From contig NZ_CP047146.1 in assembly GCF_009834125.1 (NCBI RefSeq), positions 6,992,501 through 7,056,500 on the forward strand: a DNA stretch of 64,000 nt, given 5' to 3'. This document shows, one piece after another, positions 1-8,551 of the stretch. Both the position numbers and the translations under genes were made by a program. The stretch is from Streptomyces sp. GS7 (lineage in GTDB: Bacteria; Actinomycetota; Actinomycetes; Streptomycetales; Streptomycetaceae). The notes below the pieces were generated by a model. The model saw only the letters and a list, made by a program, of their open reading frames with translations. It did no database searches and was not told the DNA's origin. The first letter of the stretch is position 1, and the number at the start of each line of letters is the position of its first letter.

Positions 1-86
1 ACAGCCACAGCCACAGCGGCCAACGGCGCCTCGACGATCTCGTCGGCCCCAAGCTGCAGCAGGTAGATGAGAGCACCAAACGCCAC
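1..86 (-). CDS. Partial small membrane protein, cut by window edge
   Basis: A minus-strand frame can start at a GTG at 84-86, about 8 bases after a GAGGAAC ribosome-binding-like sequence. It runs off the left edge of the window. The visible 28 or so residues are hydrophobic at first (AFGALIYLLQLGA) and then alanine/valine-rich, as in a membrane segment. I do not recognise a family. It lies on the chromosomal side of the tdk remnant. The short length makes it uncertain that this is a gene. Confidence 0.25.
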   Translation of the reverse strand, partial: MAFGALIYLLQLGADEIVEAPLAAVAVA

Positions 87-286
87 GAGAGCCGTTCCTC
101 ATAGGACCGGAGCCTTCCCAGCCCATGGCACCACACCTCCCATACCGGAGATGTCGACGCCTGGTGCCTGTCACCGGAATGCCACAAGTCCAGGCGCCGA
201 GGGTTGGTCCGTGCACTCAACCGACCGGGGAACTACGCCGAACCACGGCTTGCGGTGCGCTCACCGCGGCCCTCGCTTGCGGCTCC

Positions 287-1018
287 TGCCGAGGACTCGA
301 ACCTGCGGCCAAAGCCACCCTCCCGAGCCCACGGCCCAGAACCGCCCACTCCCCAACGACCGCTCCCCCATGGCCAGCACGGCCGACAAACAACGCGACG
401 CACTTCTCGCCGGCCAGAGGTCAAGTGGCGGTGACCGGCAGCACGTCCGACGACAGCGCCGCTCCCCGCGCCGCAGCGCTCGTCATCCGCCTGCGGTGAT
501 GACGTCGACACAGCACCTCGTACCCAACCTCCGCCGCCGACTGAGCCACATCGCCCACAACAACCTGCTCCCCCTCGACGACCATCTCCCCACCCACGGT
601 GCGCGCATTGTGCGTAGCCCGAGCACCACACCAGCACATCGCCTCGACCTGCAAAGTCTCCAAGCGATCCGCAAGCTCGATCAGACGCTGGGAGCCAGGA
701 AACAGCCTCGTCCGGAAGTCGGTGGTGATACCGAACGCGAAGACATCCAGCTCCAAGTCGTCCACGATCCGGGCCAGTTGGTCGATCTGCCCGGACAGCA
801 GGAACTGGGCCTCGTCCACGATCACGTAGTCGACCCGCCCACCCCGAGACAACTGCCCCACCACATATCCGTACAGATCCAACCCCGGCCCGGCCTCCAC
901 CGCGTCGGTCACCAGCCCCAGACGCGACGACAGCTTGCCCTCACCCGCACGGTCATCACGCGTGAAGATCAACCCCTGCAGACCACGCGACGTTCGATTA
1001 TGTTCGATTTGTAGCGCC
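287..1018. repeat. Left copy of long tdk direct repeat
   Basis: This block matches 32483-33190 in the same orientation. I count six single-base differences over the roughly 640 bases from 380 to 1018. Further left, the match continues with a short length difference down to the shared sequence gaggactcgaacctgcggcc. It covers the tdk body plus about 100 bases beyond its stop. Recombination between the two copies would delete about 32 kb. Confidence 0.85.
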
Positions 1019-1024
1019 AAAGTC
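421..1024 (-). pseudogene. tdk: Thymidine kinase body lacking its start and P-loop
   Basis: The frame encodes the thymidine kinase sequence from LALQIEHNRT to the stop at 421, including the lasso-region and zinc-ligand motifs seen in the intact copy at 32589-33239. It lacks the N-terminal MxELVFFSxTMDCGKS segment, so it has no ATP-binding P-loop. Homology to tdk stops abruptly at 1024, and a foreign sequence follows. I read it as the native chromosomal tdk body, separated from its first codons (33365-33415) by the island. The longer open frame to 1089 only reads into island sequence. Confidence 0.8.
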
Positions 1025-1050
1025 TTCTTACTCGGGTATCCACCATGTCT
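1000..1050. other. Putative attL of the tdk island
   Basis: The tdk sequence ends in cgccaaagtc at 1015-1024. Nine bases later comes GGGTATCCACCAT (1034-1046). At the other end of the island, the mirror sequence ATGGCGAATACCC (33343-33355) lies ten bases from the stranded tdk start. Its complement matches 11 of 13 bases. The shared base triplet between the two ends is GTC (1022-1024 and 33366-33368). This geometry is that of a site-specific integration with inverted arms. It is an inference from sequence only. Confidence 0.55.
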
Positions 1051-1338
1051 GGGGCTCTCTGCGGCTCTCCGTAGAAACCGACAACTCAATCACGCTCCCC
1101 AGGGTGCTGATGCGCCCGGCGCAAGAACAGCCTGCGGGTCATCCCGGCCGAACTCGGCACCTCCGCCCGGCTCGTGGTGGCGGCGCGGGACACTCGACAG
1201 GGGTGGCTTCACTCTGGGCGAGAGCGTCTGGGTGGTGACCGACGACAGCCCGGTGCGGGAGAAGAGGCTCGTCGGCATAGTTGCCGCCCGCGGTGCATCC
1301 GATGACGCCGCCACGCCCGGGGCCTTCTCTGGGAGGGG
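1025..1338. other. Island left end without a recognised gene
   Basis: This 314-base stretch contains the attL arm. A minus-strand open frame at 1090-1314 has a composition I cannot match to any family. I see no integrase gene or fragment here, which is where one would often be found. Confidence 0.4.
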
Positions 1339-3438
1339 TCAGCGGAGTGCAGGGGCTCGTTTCAGGAAGGTGTCGAGTACGCCGTCGGCGACTTTGACGG
1401 TGCCCTGGGGCCGGGTAGCACCCGCGATGGTACGCAGCTTTGATGCCTGGTCCGCCTTGGCCCGGGAACGGGTCAGCAGCTCACCGGCCCGCTCCGCATT
1501 CCCGTCGAGGCGTGCCTGGAGTGCGTCGCAGGTGGCGATGAGGGCCTGGCTCCACAACGTGAGGGCGTCCAGCCAGGGCTTGGCTTCGGTGGCCAGGTCC
1601 CGGTCTTTGGCGTGGGTTCTGATCCGCTCGGGCGCCGCGGCCATCAGGCGGGCGTACGAACGCAGTTGGTCCACGGCCTGACGCTTCTGGCCTCTTGCCC
1701 ACTGGGTGTCGAAACGTTCCAGCCGGGCGGCCAGGGCAGGGGCCTGTGGTTGCCAGGGGGCTCCCTTCCAGCTGGGGGCCATGTGCTGGGTGTCGAAGAA
1801 GAGTTGCAGTGCCTGGGCGGTCGCGGCGTCTCCGTCGGCGAGGTCGGCGGCGGCCGCGCGGGCGCTGGCCGTCGGGTCGTAGTCCCGGGTGTTCCATGCG
1901 TAATCGGCGCCGGTGAATTCGGCGACCTTGCTGGCCGATGCCTGGTTCATCGGGTTGAGCACCACGCCGGTGAGGTGTTCGTCCAGCTTGCGGGCGCGCT
2001 TGGCGTAGGGGGCCAGGAGCAGGCGTCCGGTGGTCTGGTCGGAGTCGTTGACGGGGTAGTTATCCCACAGCAGTACGTCGTGGCCCCATACTGCCGCCGC
2101 ATCGCGGGCCTGGTCCGCGGTGATGCTGGTGGGCAGGACGTCGGTGCCGGTCCACATCGTGCCGATGTGCTCGTCCAGCTGGTGGCGCAGTGTTCTCTTG
2201 TAGAGGGTGTCGGTCAGGTCGCTGTACTGGGTGGGGACCATCCGCAGTGGCCGCATGTCGCGATGGCGGTCGATGAATCCCCGCTGTACGCGGTTGAGCA
2301 GTTCGGCCTGGGCGGCGGCCAGGGACTGTTCGGTGACGGTTCCCCAGCGGGACAGGTCCGCCGCGCAGCTCCACACCGGCAGTGGGTGGATGTCGTCGAA
2401 GGCGATGGCGAAGTCGCGTATGCCCAGGTCGTGGAGGGACTGAAGCTTGTCGGTGACGGCCTGCCGGTCGTCGGGCGAGTTGTAGCAGATGGACTTGCCC
2501 GGGGAGAGGACGTAGGTGAAGCGCACGTGGTGGGCGCGGGCGGCTTTGGTCAGGTCGGTCAGCCGGCTCGCCTGCCCTGCTGGGTAGCGGTCGCGCCATC
2601 GGTCCCGCTCGTACGGGTCGTCCTTGGGTGCGTAGAGGTAGGTGTTGAGCTTCATCCGCCCGTAGAAGGCCAGCTGGTCCAGGCGTGTCTGGTGGGTCCA
2701 TGGTCTGCCGTAGAAGCCCTCGACCACGCCTCGTTGCGGCATGGACGGATAGTCGACGACCGACGCTCCGGCGATCGAGGAACGGCGGGTGAGCTGGGCG
2801 AACGTCTGGGCCGCGTAGTAGACGCCGTCGGTGTCCTTGCCGGCCAGCAACACGCCCGGGCGGCCTCGCAGCGAGCCGGTGGTGATCTGGTAGCCCTCTG
2901 CGGGGAGGGTGCCTTGGCTAAAGGCGTTGCTGCGCTTGAGTAGGCCGGCCACCGGCTCGCTGTCCGTCCGGCCGATGACGATGGTGAGGGGCGGGCGTCC
3001 GCCGGTGGGGGGCGCCTTCTTGAGCCCGGGGGCGCGTACGTCAGTGGGGTGCGCCTTCTCGCGGGTGGAGAGATCTGCGTCGGTGGAGGCGATCGCCTTG
3101 GGGCCGGACACATGCACCTCGGTGGCGCCTGCCGAGCGCAGTGCCTGTTTGACGCGTTGTACGGCGAAGTCGTCTGCGCCCGCGCTGCGCAGGACGTCCA
3201 CGGTGGCGGGGACAAGCAGGTCGGGGCCGGTGCGGCGGATCTGGCGGGGCGTCGGCGAAACCCGAGGCAGTGCGGGGCCGGTCTGTTCGGTGGACGTGAC
3301 GGTCGGCGGTGGAGGGACGGCAGGCCGGGAGGGACCGCTGTGCAGAGGCGATACGCATCCCGTGAACAGGGGGGCGGCCATGGCCAGGACGACCGTGACG
3401 AGCGTGGACCGCGTTCCCGCACGCCGCGCCCACGTCAC
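1339..3438 (-). CDS. GH84-type beta-N-acetylglucosaminidase lipoprotein
   Basis: A 699-residue glycoside hydrolase expected to remove N-acetylglucosamine from glycans at the cell surface. The N-terminus is a lipoprotein signal (TRSTLVTVVLAMAAPLFTGC) with the lipobox cysteine near residue 28. A proline-rich linker and an N-terminal GH20b/hyaluronidase-like domain follow. The GH84 catalytic domain begins with GVVEGFYGRPW near residue 240 and carries the paired catalytic aspartates in AFDDIHPLP near residue 347. The GTG start at 3436-3438 overlaps the stop of the upstream membrane gene (GTGA), so the two are translationally coupled. The frame stays open upstream to 4260, but that extension lies over the neighbouring gene and is not real. 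The natural substrate is unknown. Confidence 0.85.
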   Translation of the reverse strand: MTWARRAGTRSTLVTVVLAMAAPLFTGCVSPLHSGPSRPAVPPPPTVTSTEQTGPALPRVSPTPRQIRRTGPDLLVPATVDVLRSAGADDFAVQRVKQALRSAGATEVHVSGPKAIASTDADLSTREKAHPTDVRAPGLKKAPPTGGRPPLTIVIGRTDSEPVAGLLKRSNAFSQGTLPAEGYQITTGSLRGRPGVLLAGKDTDGVYYAAQTFAQLTRRSSIAGASVVDYPSMPQRGVVEGFYGRPWTHQTRLDQLAFYGRMKLNTYLYAPKDDPYERDRWRDRYPAGQASRLTDLTKAARAHHVRFTYVLSPGKSICYNSPDDRQAVTDKLQSLHDLGIRDFAIAFDDIHPLPVWSCAADLSRWGTVTEQSLAAAQAELLNRVQRGFIDRHRDMRPLRMVPTQYSDLTDTLYKRTLRHQLDEHIGTMWTGTDVLPTSITADQARDAAAVWGHDVLLWDNYPVNDSDQTTGRLLLAPYAKRARKLDEHLTGVVLNPMNQASASKVAEFTGADYAWNTRDYDPTASARAAAADLADGDAATAQALQLFFDTQHMAPSWKGAPWQPQAPALAARLERFDTQWARGQKRQAVDQLRSYARLMAAAPERIRTHAKDRDLATEAKPWLDALTLWSQALIATCDALQARLDGNAERAGELLTRSRAKADQASKLRTIAGATRPQGTVKVADGVLDTFLKRAPALR

Positions 3439-3866
3439 TGCGCGTCTCCCGCTACATCGCGCGATGTGCGCCTGGCGCCGAGCAGCATCCAGGCGGCCGT
3501 CAACAGCAGCAGGAACCAGCTGCTGGGCACCAGGAGGAAGAGGGAAGTGGCGATGGAGGAAACCGGGTCGCCCAAGGGCAGGATGAGCCAGTAGGTGGCG
3601 GCGCTGGTGGCCACCAGGCCCAGTGTGGACAGCGGCCAGACCAGCAGCCCGGCCGTTTTGACGCGGGCGCTCCATCCCGGGGTGGCCAGCCATATGACAG
3701 CGCCGATCAACCAGCCCGCCACCGGCAGGATGTATCCACCGAAGACCACGAGAAGCACCGCTATGCCGGTGAGGCCGCGCTCTGCGCTGGTGGCGTTCGT
3801 TCCTGGGGTGGTTGCCGCTCGCCTGTCGTGGGGTGTCGACGGTTGTGGAGCGAGTCGTTCGTTCAT
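3435..3866 (-). CDS. Small integral membrane protein, partner of GH84 gene
   Basis: A 143-residue protein with a hydrophilic N-terminus (MNERLAPQPS) and about four hydrophobic segments, including TGIAVLLVVFGGYILPVAGW and SLFLLVPSSWFLLLLTAAWML. The start at 3866 is chosen because an AAGGAAAG sequence lies about 12 bases upstream. A longer frame to 3920 is possible. It is the first gene of a two-gene operon with the glycosidase lipoprotein, which it overlaps by four bases. I do not recognise a family. A role in holding or exporting the lipoprotein is only a guess. Confidence 0.65.
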   Translation of the reverse strand: MNERLAPQPSTPHDRRAATTPGTNATSAERGLTGIAVLLVVFGGYILPVAGWLIGAVIWLATPGWSARVKTAGLLVWPLSTLGLVATSAATYWLILPLGDPVSSIATSLFLLVPSSWFLLLLTAAWMLLGARRTSRDVAGDAQ

Positions 3867-4147
3867 GCGGCTCTGGCTCTTTCCTTTGGCTGTTCTCTTC
3901 GGTGAACGTGCCATTCGCACGCTGCACGTTCAGCTTCAAGGCAATCTCATGCCGACCCGCAAGACGTAGGAGGCGCCTGATGCGGTTCCCGTGGATGAGC
4001 AGTCGGTGGTCACCGGGAATTCTCTGCAACTTTCGATTCGGCGCACGGCTTTCTTTCGATGGATGCGATCCGGCGATAGCGGCGCTCATACTTCTTGCTG
4101 CCGTGCCTGAACCAGGCAGACATATGACTCCGGATGAGGAGAGAGTC

Positions 4148-5128
4148 ATGAGGACACCCGTCGAACCCATCACAGGGATTTCTGGCCGCAGGCGGACCCG
4201 GCTGGTCGCCACGGCCCTCGCGGCGGCCGCCGGCCTCACCGTGGCCTCGCTGAGCGGCACTCATTCCCCGGCTTTCGCGGGCGAGGGCGTGTGGTACGAC
4301 AGCGATGCACAGGTCGACGCCATGCTTGCGCGAACGGCTCCCCTCAATAGCTCAGAAGCCGTCATGGGCTACCCGGTCAGTGGGCTGGACACCAAAATGA
4401 TCCAGCTCGCCGAGGTGGAGAGCAAGTATCCGCACCAGAAAGCACTTGAGGACGTAAGAGCCAAACTCGGCAGCGCCTTCAATCTTAAGCCTGACGTCGC
4501 TGTCAAGGACAGCCCGGACATCCGCACAAGCAGCCAGGACGACATCGAACCGTGGATCCCGCGCGGCCCGTTCGACAATGGGAAGACCACCAAGGAGGAA
4601 TGCCGTGACCAGGGGATACCTCCGGCGCCCGGAGTAGAGGTCAAGCCGGCATGCGGCTTTGTCGGCGTACTGGAAAGCTCCTACCCGAGCATCAGTCAGA
4701 CGCCGCACGTCGCGGGAGAATCGAAGCTCACCTTGAAGCAGGAGGCCACGGTCAGCAAGGTGGAGAGCAACACCACGGGCTGGGCCGTGGGCGGGAAGGT
4801 CAACGCCAGGATCAATAAGGCGGATACGGGGGATTTCGGTGTCGAGGGCAGTTTCGAGTACAGCCAGTCGACGACTACGACGCGTGGTTTCACGACCATG
4901 CGCGATGAGACGGTCGAAACCACCGTCCCCGGCGGCCACTTCGGCTGGATCGACGAACGCGTCAACGGAGGCTGGTACATCGGCTACATCGTCTACAAGA
5001 TCACCCTCATGAACGGGGCGGATGATGCGCCGAAACAGAAGCTTGTCGCCATCCCTGCACGGGTCCTGATTCAATCCCCCACCACTCCCAGCCCGGTGAC
5101 GTGGGCCCAACGGAAAGTCACTGCGTGA
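4148..5128 (+). CDS. Secreted protein, possible aerolysin/ETX-MTX2-like pore former
   Basis: A 326-residue exported protein. The N-terminus RRRTRLVATALAAAAG followed by SLSGTHSPAFA is a signal peptide. The start at 4148 is preceded by a good GAGGAGAG site; an ATG at 4124 in frame lacks one. The C-terminal half holds long alternating polar strands rich in S, T and V (KLTLKQEATVSKVESNTTGW, then FEYSQSTTTTRGFTTMRDET) followed by aromatic strands (GWIDERVNGGWYIGYIVYKI). That is the pattern of the membrane-inserting and stem strands of aerolysin-like beta-pore proteins. The family call rests on pattern, not alignment. It faces away from the GH84 operon and is monocistronic. Confidence 0.6.
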   Translation: MRTPVEPITGISGRRRTRLVATALAAAAGLTVASLSGTHSPAFAGEGVWYDSDAQVDAMLARTAPLNSSEAVMGYPVSGLDTKMIQLAEVESKYPHQKALEDVRAKLGSAFNLKPDVAVKDSPDIRTSSQDDIEPWIPRGPFDNGKTTKEECRDQGIPPAPGVEVKPACGFVGVLESSYPSISQTPHVAGESKLTLKQEATVSKVESNTTGWAVGGKVNARINKADTGDFGVEGSFEYSQSTTTTRGFTTMRDETVETTVPGGHFGWIDERVNGGWYIGYIVYKITLMNGADDAPKQKLVAIPARVLIQSPTTPSPVTWAQRKVTA

Positions 5129-5411
5129 GGAACACGATGAACACCGTCCTGGCGCCGTGATCACCGTCACCGCGTGAGGAACACAGCAGCACCTGGGGAT
5201 CCGCTACCGAAAGGATGACGGGCACTGCGACGAACTACGACCAAAGTCAACGTCGAATCGTCTTGTGGGTGTATTTGCTTGCCAGACGCCGGGTCCTAGG
5301 GTCTACCCGGTGCGACGTTTCCGTCATCCCCAGCATTCCCAGCGTTCCGGCCCCGTGCCGCTCCACCGGTGCAGCGCCTTGCGAGGTCAGCGGCTCCTCC
5401 CTACCTGCCGT

Positions 5412-6569
5412 TTGTTGTGGTGGGAGTCCTGGAGAGAGCTGCTACTGGACGCCACGATCACGATCGTGGTCACGTTGGTGAACGTGCGGTACGTCGCGGA
5501 CATCTCCTGGGGGAACTCGGGCCTTTCCGTACGGCTGCTGGCAATTCTTGTGGGCCTGACCTTGGTCGTGCGGCGCCGCTGGCCGGTTGCCGTGGCCGTC
5601 GCGACGCTGGTTCTCGCGCCTCTTCCGTCTTTCACGCCCCGTGCCGCGTTGCCGATCGCCCTGTACTCCGCGGCCAGGCACGGGCGCTCGCGCAGAGCCG
5701 TGGGGGCGGTCTGCGCTGGCGCCCTCCTGGCCGCGGCCGGCGGCAGGATCTGGTTCGTGTACTCCTATGGCGGTCTCACGCTGTGGGAGCCGGAAACCTA
5801 CCTGGATCTCGGCCTGGTGGTCGTCCCGGTATTGCTCGGCCGGTACGTCACGGCTCGCCGTGCGGTGCTGGAGAACCTCAAGGAGCGGGCCGAGCGGCTG
5901 GAACTGGAGCGGCGTCTGCTGGCCGAGCAGGCGCGTAGCGAGGAGCGCAACCGGATCGCCCAGGAAATGCACGACGTCGTCGCCCATCGGGTCAGCCTCA
6001 TGGTCGTGCACGCGGGCGCCCTGGAGATCGACCCCGACCAGAACGAACGGGCGGCCCAGGCAGGCCAGATGATCGGCCAGATCGGACGGCAGGCTCTGGG
6101 CGAACTACGGCAGGTACTGGGCGTGCTGCGGCGCGACGGCACGGAGGACCATCCCGCACCACTGGCTCCGCAACCCTCCCTGGGGGACCTGACCGACCTG
6201 CTTCAGCAGTCCCGGGATACCGGAGTACCGGTCGTGTTGCGGATCTCGGGCGAGCGGCATCGGCTTGACGGCACCGCGGAGCGCACCGCCTACCGTCTGG
6301 TACAAGAGGCTCTGACCAACGTGCACAAGCACGCCGGCAACGTCACCACCGTCGTGCATCTGCACTACCTCCCCGGCTGGGTACGCGTCACCGTGGAGAA
6401 CGATGCTCCGTCAAAGCGGCCGCTGCGGGACCTGCCCAGCGGCGGGCACGGCCTGAACGGACTTCGTGTGCGGGTCAGCGTCCTTGGGGGAACCTTTCTC
6501 GCCGTAGAGAGCCCCGGGGGCGGTTTCCAGGTCCGTGCTTGGATTCCCGCGGTGAAGGGAGCGGCATGA
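5412..6569 (+). CDS. Two-component sensor histidine kinase (HisKA_3 type)
   Basis: A membrane sensor kinase that phosphorylates the response regulator encoded next. About five hydrophobic segments make up the first 150 residues (ATITIVVTLVNV, LLAILVGLTLVV and others), followed by a coiled linker (LERRLLAEQARSEERNR). The phosphoacceptor motif is IAQEMHDVVAHRVSLM, with the histidine after EM. The HATPase domain has the N box LVQEALTNVHKHA and G box GGHGLNGLRVRV. The true start is unclear. The frame is open to 5265, but the first 50 residues do not look native, so I place the start at a TTG near 5412. The stop overlaps the regulator start (ATGA). Confidence 0.8.
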   Translation: MLWWESWRELLLDATITIVVTLVNVRYVADISWGNSGLSVRLLAILVGLTLVVRRRWPVAVAVATLVLAPLPSFTPRAALPIALYSAARHGRSRRAVGAVCAGALLAAAGGRIWFVYSYGGLTLWEPETYLDLGLVVVPVLLGRYVTARRAVLENLKERAERLELERRLLAEQARSEERNRIAQEMHDVVAHRVSLMVVHAGALEIDPDQNERAAQAGQMIGQIGRQALGELRQVLGVLRRDGTEDHPAPLAPQPSLGDLTDLLQQSRDTGVPVVLRISGERHRLDGTAERTAYRLVQEALTNVHKHAGNVTTVVHLHYLPGWVRVTVENDAPSKRPLRDLPSGGHGLNGLRVRVSVLGGTFLAVESPGGGFQVRAWIPAVKGAA

Positions 6570-7222
6570 CCATCCGCATTCTCGTCGTCGACGATGAAGA
6601 ATTGTTCCGCTGCGGGCTGGGAAACCTCGTGAGTATGGATCCGGGGATCACCGTGGTCGGAGCGGCTTGCGACGGCGCGGAGGCCGTTCACCTGGCCGGT
6701 ACCTGCCGCCCCGATGTCGTACTGATGGACATCCGCATGCCGGGAATGGACGGTCTGACCGCGACGCGGAAGATCCACACTCTGCCGGACGCGCCCAAAG
6801 TCATCGTGCTCACCACGTTCGATCTGGACGAGTACGTCCACGCCGCGCTCCAAGCGGGAGCCATGGGATTCCTGCTCAAGGACACGCCACCGCGGGACCT
6901 CGTCCAGGCGGTCAAGGTTGTCCACAAAGGCGACGCCATGCTCGCCCCCACGGTGACCCGGCGGCTGATTGCGCACTTCTCCCAACGGAATTCGACGCTC
7001 GCCGACGCAGCACGGGGGCGCCTGTCCGCCCTCACCGAACGCGAGCGCCAGGTGCTGTACCTCGTCGCGGAGGGCATGCCCAATGCGGAAATCGCGGAAC
7101 AGTTGTCCATGACAGAAGCAACCGTGAAAACGCATGTGAGCCGGTCACTGAACAAGCTCGGCTGCGCCAACCGAGTCCAGGCCGCGCTCGTGGTCTATGA
7201 CGCGGGGTTCCGCCGGCCCTGA
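6566..7222 (+). CDS. NarL/LuxR-family response regulator
   Basis: A 218-residue DNA-binding regulator paired with the upstream kinase. The receiver domain (residues 1-120) has acidic residues VDDEE, phosphoacceptor aspartate in VLMDIRMPGMDG, and conserved T and K in VLTTF and LLKDT. The output domain (about 150-215) is a LuxR-type helix-turn-helix: LTEREREVL-like LTERERQVLYLVAEGMPNAE, then TEATVKTHVSRSLNKLG. The ATG lies inside the kinase's stop overlap, so the two are translated together. Its targets are not evident from this window. Confidence 0.9.
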   Translation: MTIRILVVDDEELFRCGLGNLVSMDPGITVVGAACDGAEAVHLAGTCRPDVVLMDIRMPGMDGLTATRKIHTLPDAPKVIVLTTFDLDEYVHAALQAGAMGFLLKDTPPRDLVQAVKVVHKGDAMLAPTVTRRLIAHFSQRNSTLADAARGRLSALTERERQVLYLVAEGMPNAEIAEQLSMTEATVKTHVSRSLNKLGCANRVQAALVVYDAGFRRP

Positions 7223-7376
7223 CGTGGTCGTCGGACGGGTGCGGCGTTCCCGTATGGGCACATGGTGGGCTTCCCTGGCGGAGTGCGGCTGGCCCCGGCA
7301 AGGAGTGACCATCCGGAGATGGAGCAGTCCGGAGGGGCGCGCAAGCGTTGTCGCGCCCACCCATCTGCCGGGTATG

Positions 7377-8495
7377 TCAGGCGAGTTCGGTAAGTACGCG
7401 ACTGATGCTGGTGAGGGCGGCGTCGAGGTAGCCGGCTTCGAGGCCATGGGTGATGCGCAGGTGGTGCTCGACGCCGAATTGTGTTCCGGCGCCGACCAGG
7501 ACGTTGCCGTGCACGCGCAGCGCGTCGGCGACTTCCAGACTGGGGCGGGGGAGGTGGTACCGGACGAAGGCCAGTGCCGTGGCATGGGGCGGGATGATGG
7601 ACAGCAGTCCGTTGTGGTGGTCGACCCACTGCTGGAGGCGGGCGTAGCCGTTGCGGACCAGGGTGCGGTTGCGGGTCAGCAGGCGGTCACGGGTGGCCGG
7701 TGTCAGGGCCGTCTCGGCGAGGTGCATGGAAAGCGTGCTGGCGGAGATCGTGGCGTATTCGTGGCGCCGCCAGGTGACGTCCACGACTGCGGGCGGCGCG
7801 ACCAGCCAGCCCAGGCGCAGGCCGGGCAGACCGAAGGCCTTGGACAGGCTGCCGACGCAGACGGTCTTGTCGTAGCGGCCCCAGAAGGTTGGGGTGGTCC
7901 GGTCGGTGAGGCGTTCGGTGCCGCGGTAGACCTCGTCGGCGAGGATCCAGGCGCCGACCCGGTCGGCGGCCGCGATGATCGCGTCGATTTCGGGCTCGGT
8001 GAGGATGGTGCCGACGGGGTTGTTGGGGTTGGTGACGGCGATGAGCCTGGTGTCCGGCCGGACCAGGCGGTCAAGGGCATCGAGGTCGGGGCGCCACTGG
8101 CGGTCGGGGTCGAGGGGGAAGGTGTCGACGTCGGCGCCGGCGTTCAGCGCGCAGCCACGGACCTGGCGGTAGCCGGGCTCCATGACGACCACGTGATCGC
8201 CCGGGCCGACGAGGGCGGCGACCGTGATGGCATTCGCCTCGGCGGCGCCCACCGTGACCAGAACGTTGTCGGCCGCGGCGGTGTGCCAGTCGGCGATCAG
8301 GGTGCGCAGGGTGTCGGTTCCGCCCACCGGCGGGTAGTTCAGGTCGATGGCGAGGAGACGCCGGATCGCGTCGGGGTCATCGGTGAGCAGTTCGCCCAGG
8401 GCGACCGGGTGGCAGCCGCTGTCGGCGAGATTGTGGGCGACGCTGTGCTCGTAGCGGGACTGCCATGCTTCGAGCTCGAACGGGGTGAAGGACAT
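7377..8495 (-). CDS. PLP-dependent class I/II aminotransferase
   Basis: A 372-residue fold-type I aminotransferase. The pyridoxal-phosphate lysine is in VGSLSKAFGLPGLRLGW. NPNNPVGTI and DEVYRG are the cofactor-binding asparagine and aspartate motifs, and LRLGW carries the arginine that anchors the phosphate. The start at 8495 follows a strong GAGGAGG site. It lies 56 bases downstream of the ornithine-cyclodeaminase-like gene on the same strand, so the two probably form an operon of amino-acid metabolism under the facing XRE-cupin regulator. The substrate amino acid cannot be read from the sequence. Confidence 0.85.
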   Translation of the reverse strand: MSFTPFELEAWQSRYEHSVAHNLADSGCHPVALGELLTDDPDAIRRLLAIDLNYPPVGGTDTLRTLIADWHTAAADNVLVTVGAAEANAITVAALVGPGDHVVVMEPGYRQVRGCALNAGADVDTFPLDPDRQWRPDLDALDRLVRPDTRLIAVTNPNNPVGTILTEPEIDAIIAAADRVGAWILADEVYRGTERLTDRTTPTFWGRYDKTVCVGSLSKAFGLPGLRLGWLVAPPAVVDVTWRRHEYATISASTLSMHLAETALTPATRDRLLTRNRTLVRNGYARLQQWVDHHNGLLSIIPPHATALAFVRYHLPRPSLEVADALRVHGNVLVGAGTQFGVEHHLRITHGLEAGYLDAALTSISRVLTELA

Positions 8496-8551
8496 GGTGG
8501 CCTCCTCAGGGATCGGTGTGCGGACGGGGTGGAGGGGGTGGGGTGCAGGGG

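Noticed and set aside
291..312. tRNA-like sequence gaggactcgaacctgcggcc, also at 32487, whose complement has a GGTTCGAGTCC T-loop
   Set aside because: The T stem forms only three pairs and no anticodon arm, D arm or acceptor stem can be drawn around it on either copy. It is at most a chance or decayed match.
3439..4260. N-terminal extension of the GH84 frame to 4260
   Set aside because: It overlaps a coupled membrane gene and lacks a binding site; the GTG at 3438 gives a perfect lipoprotein signal.
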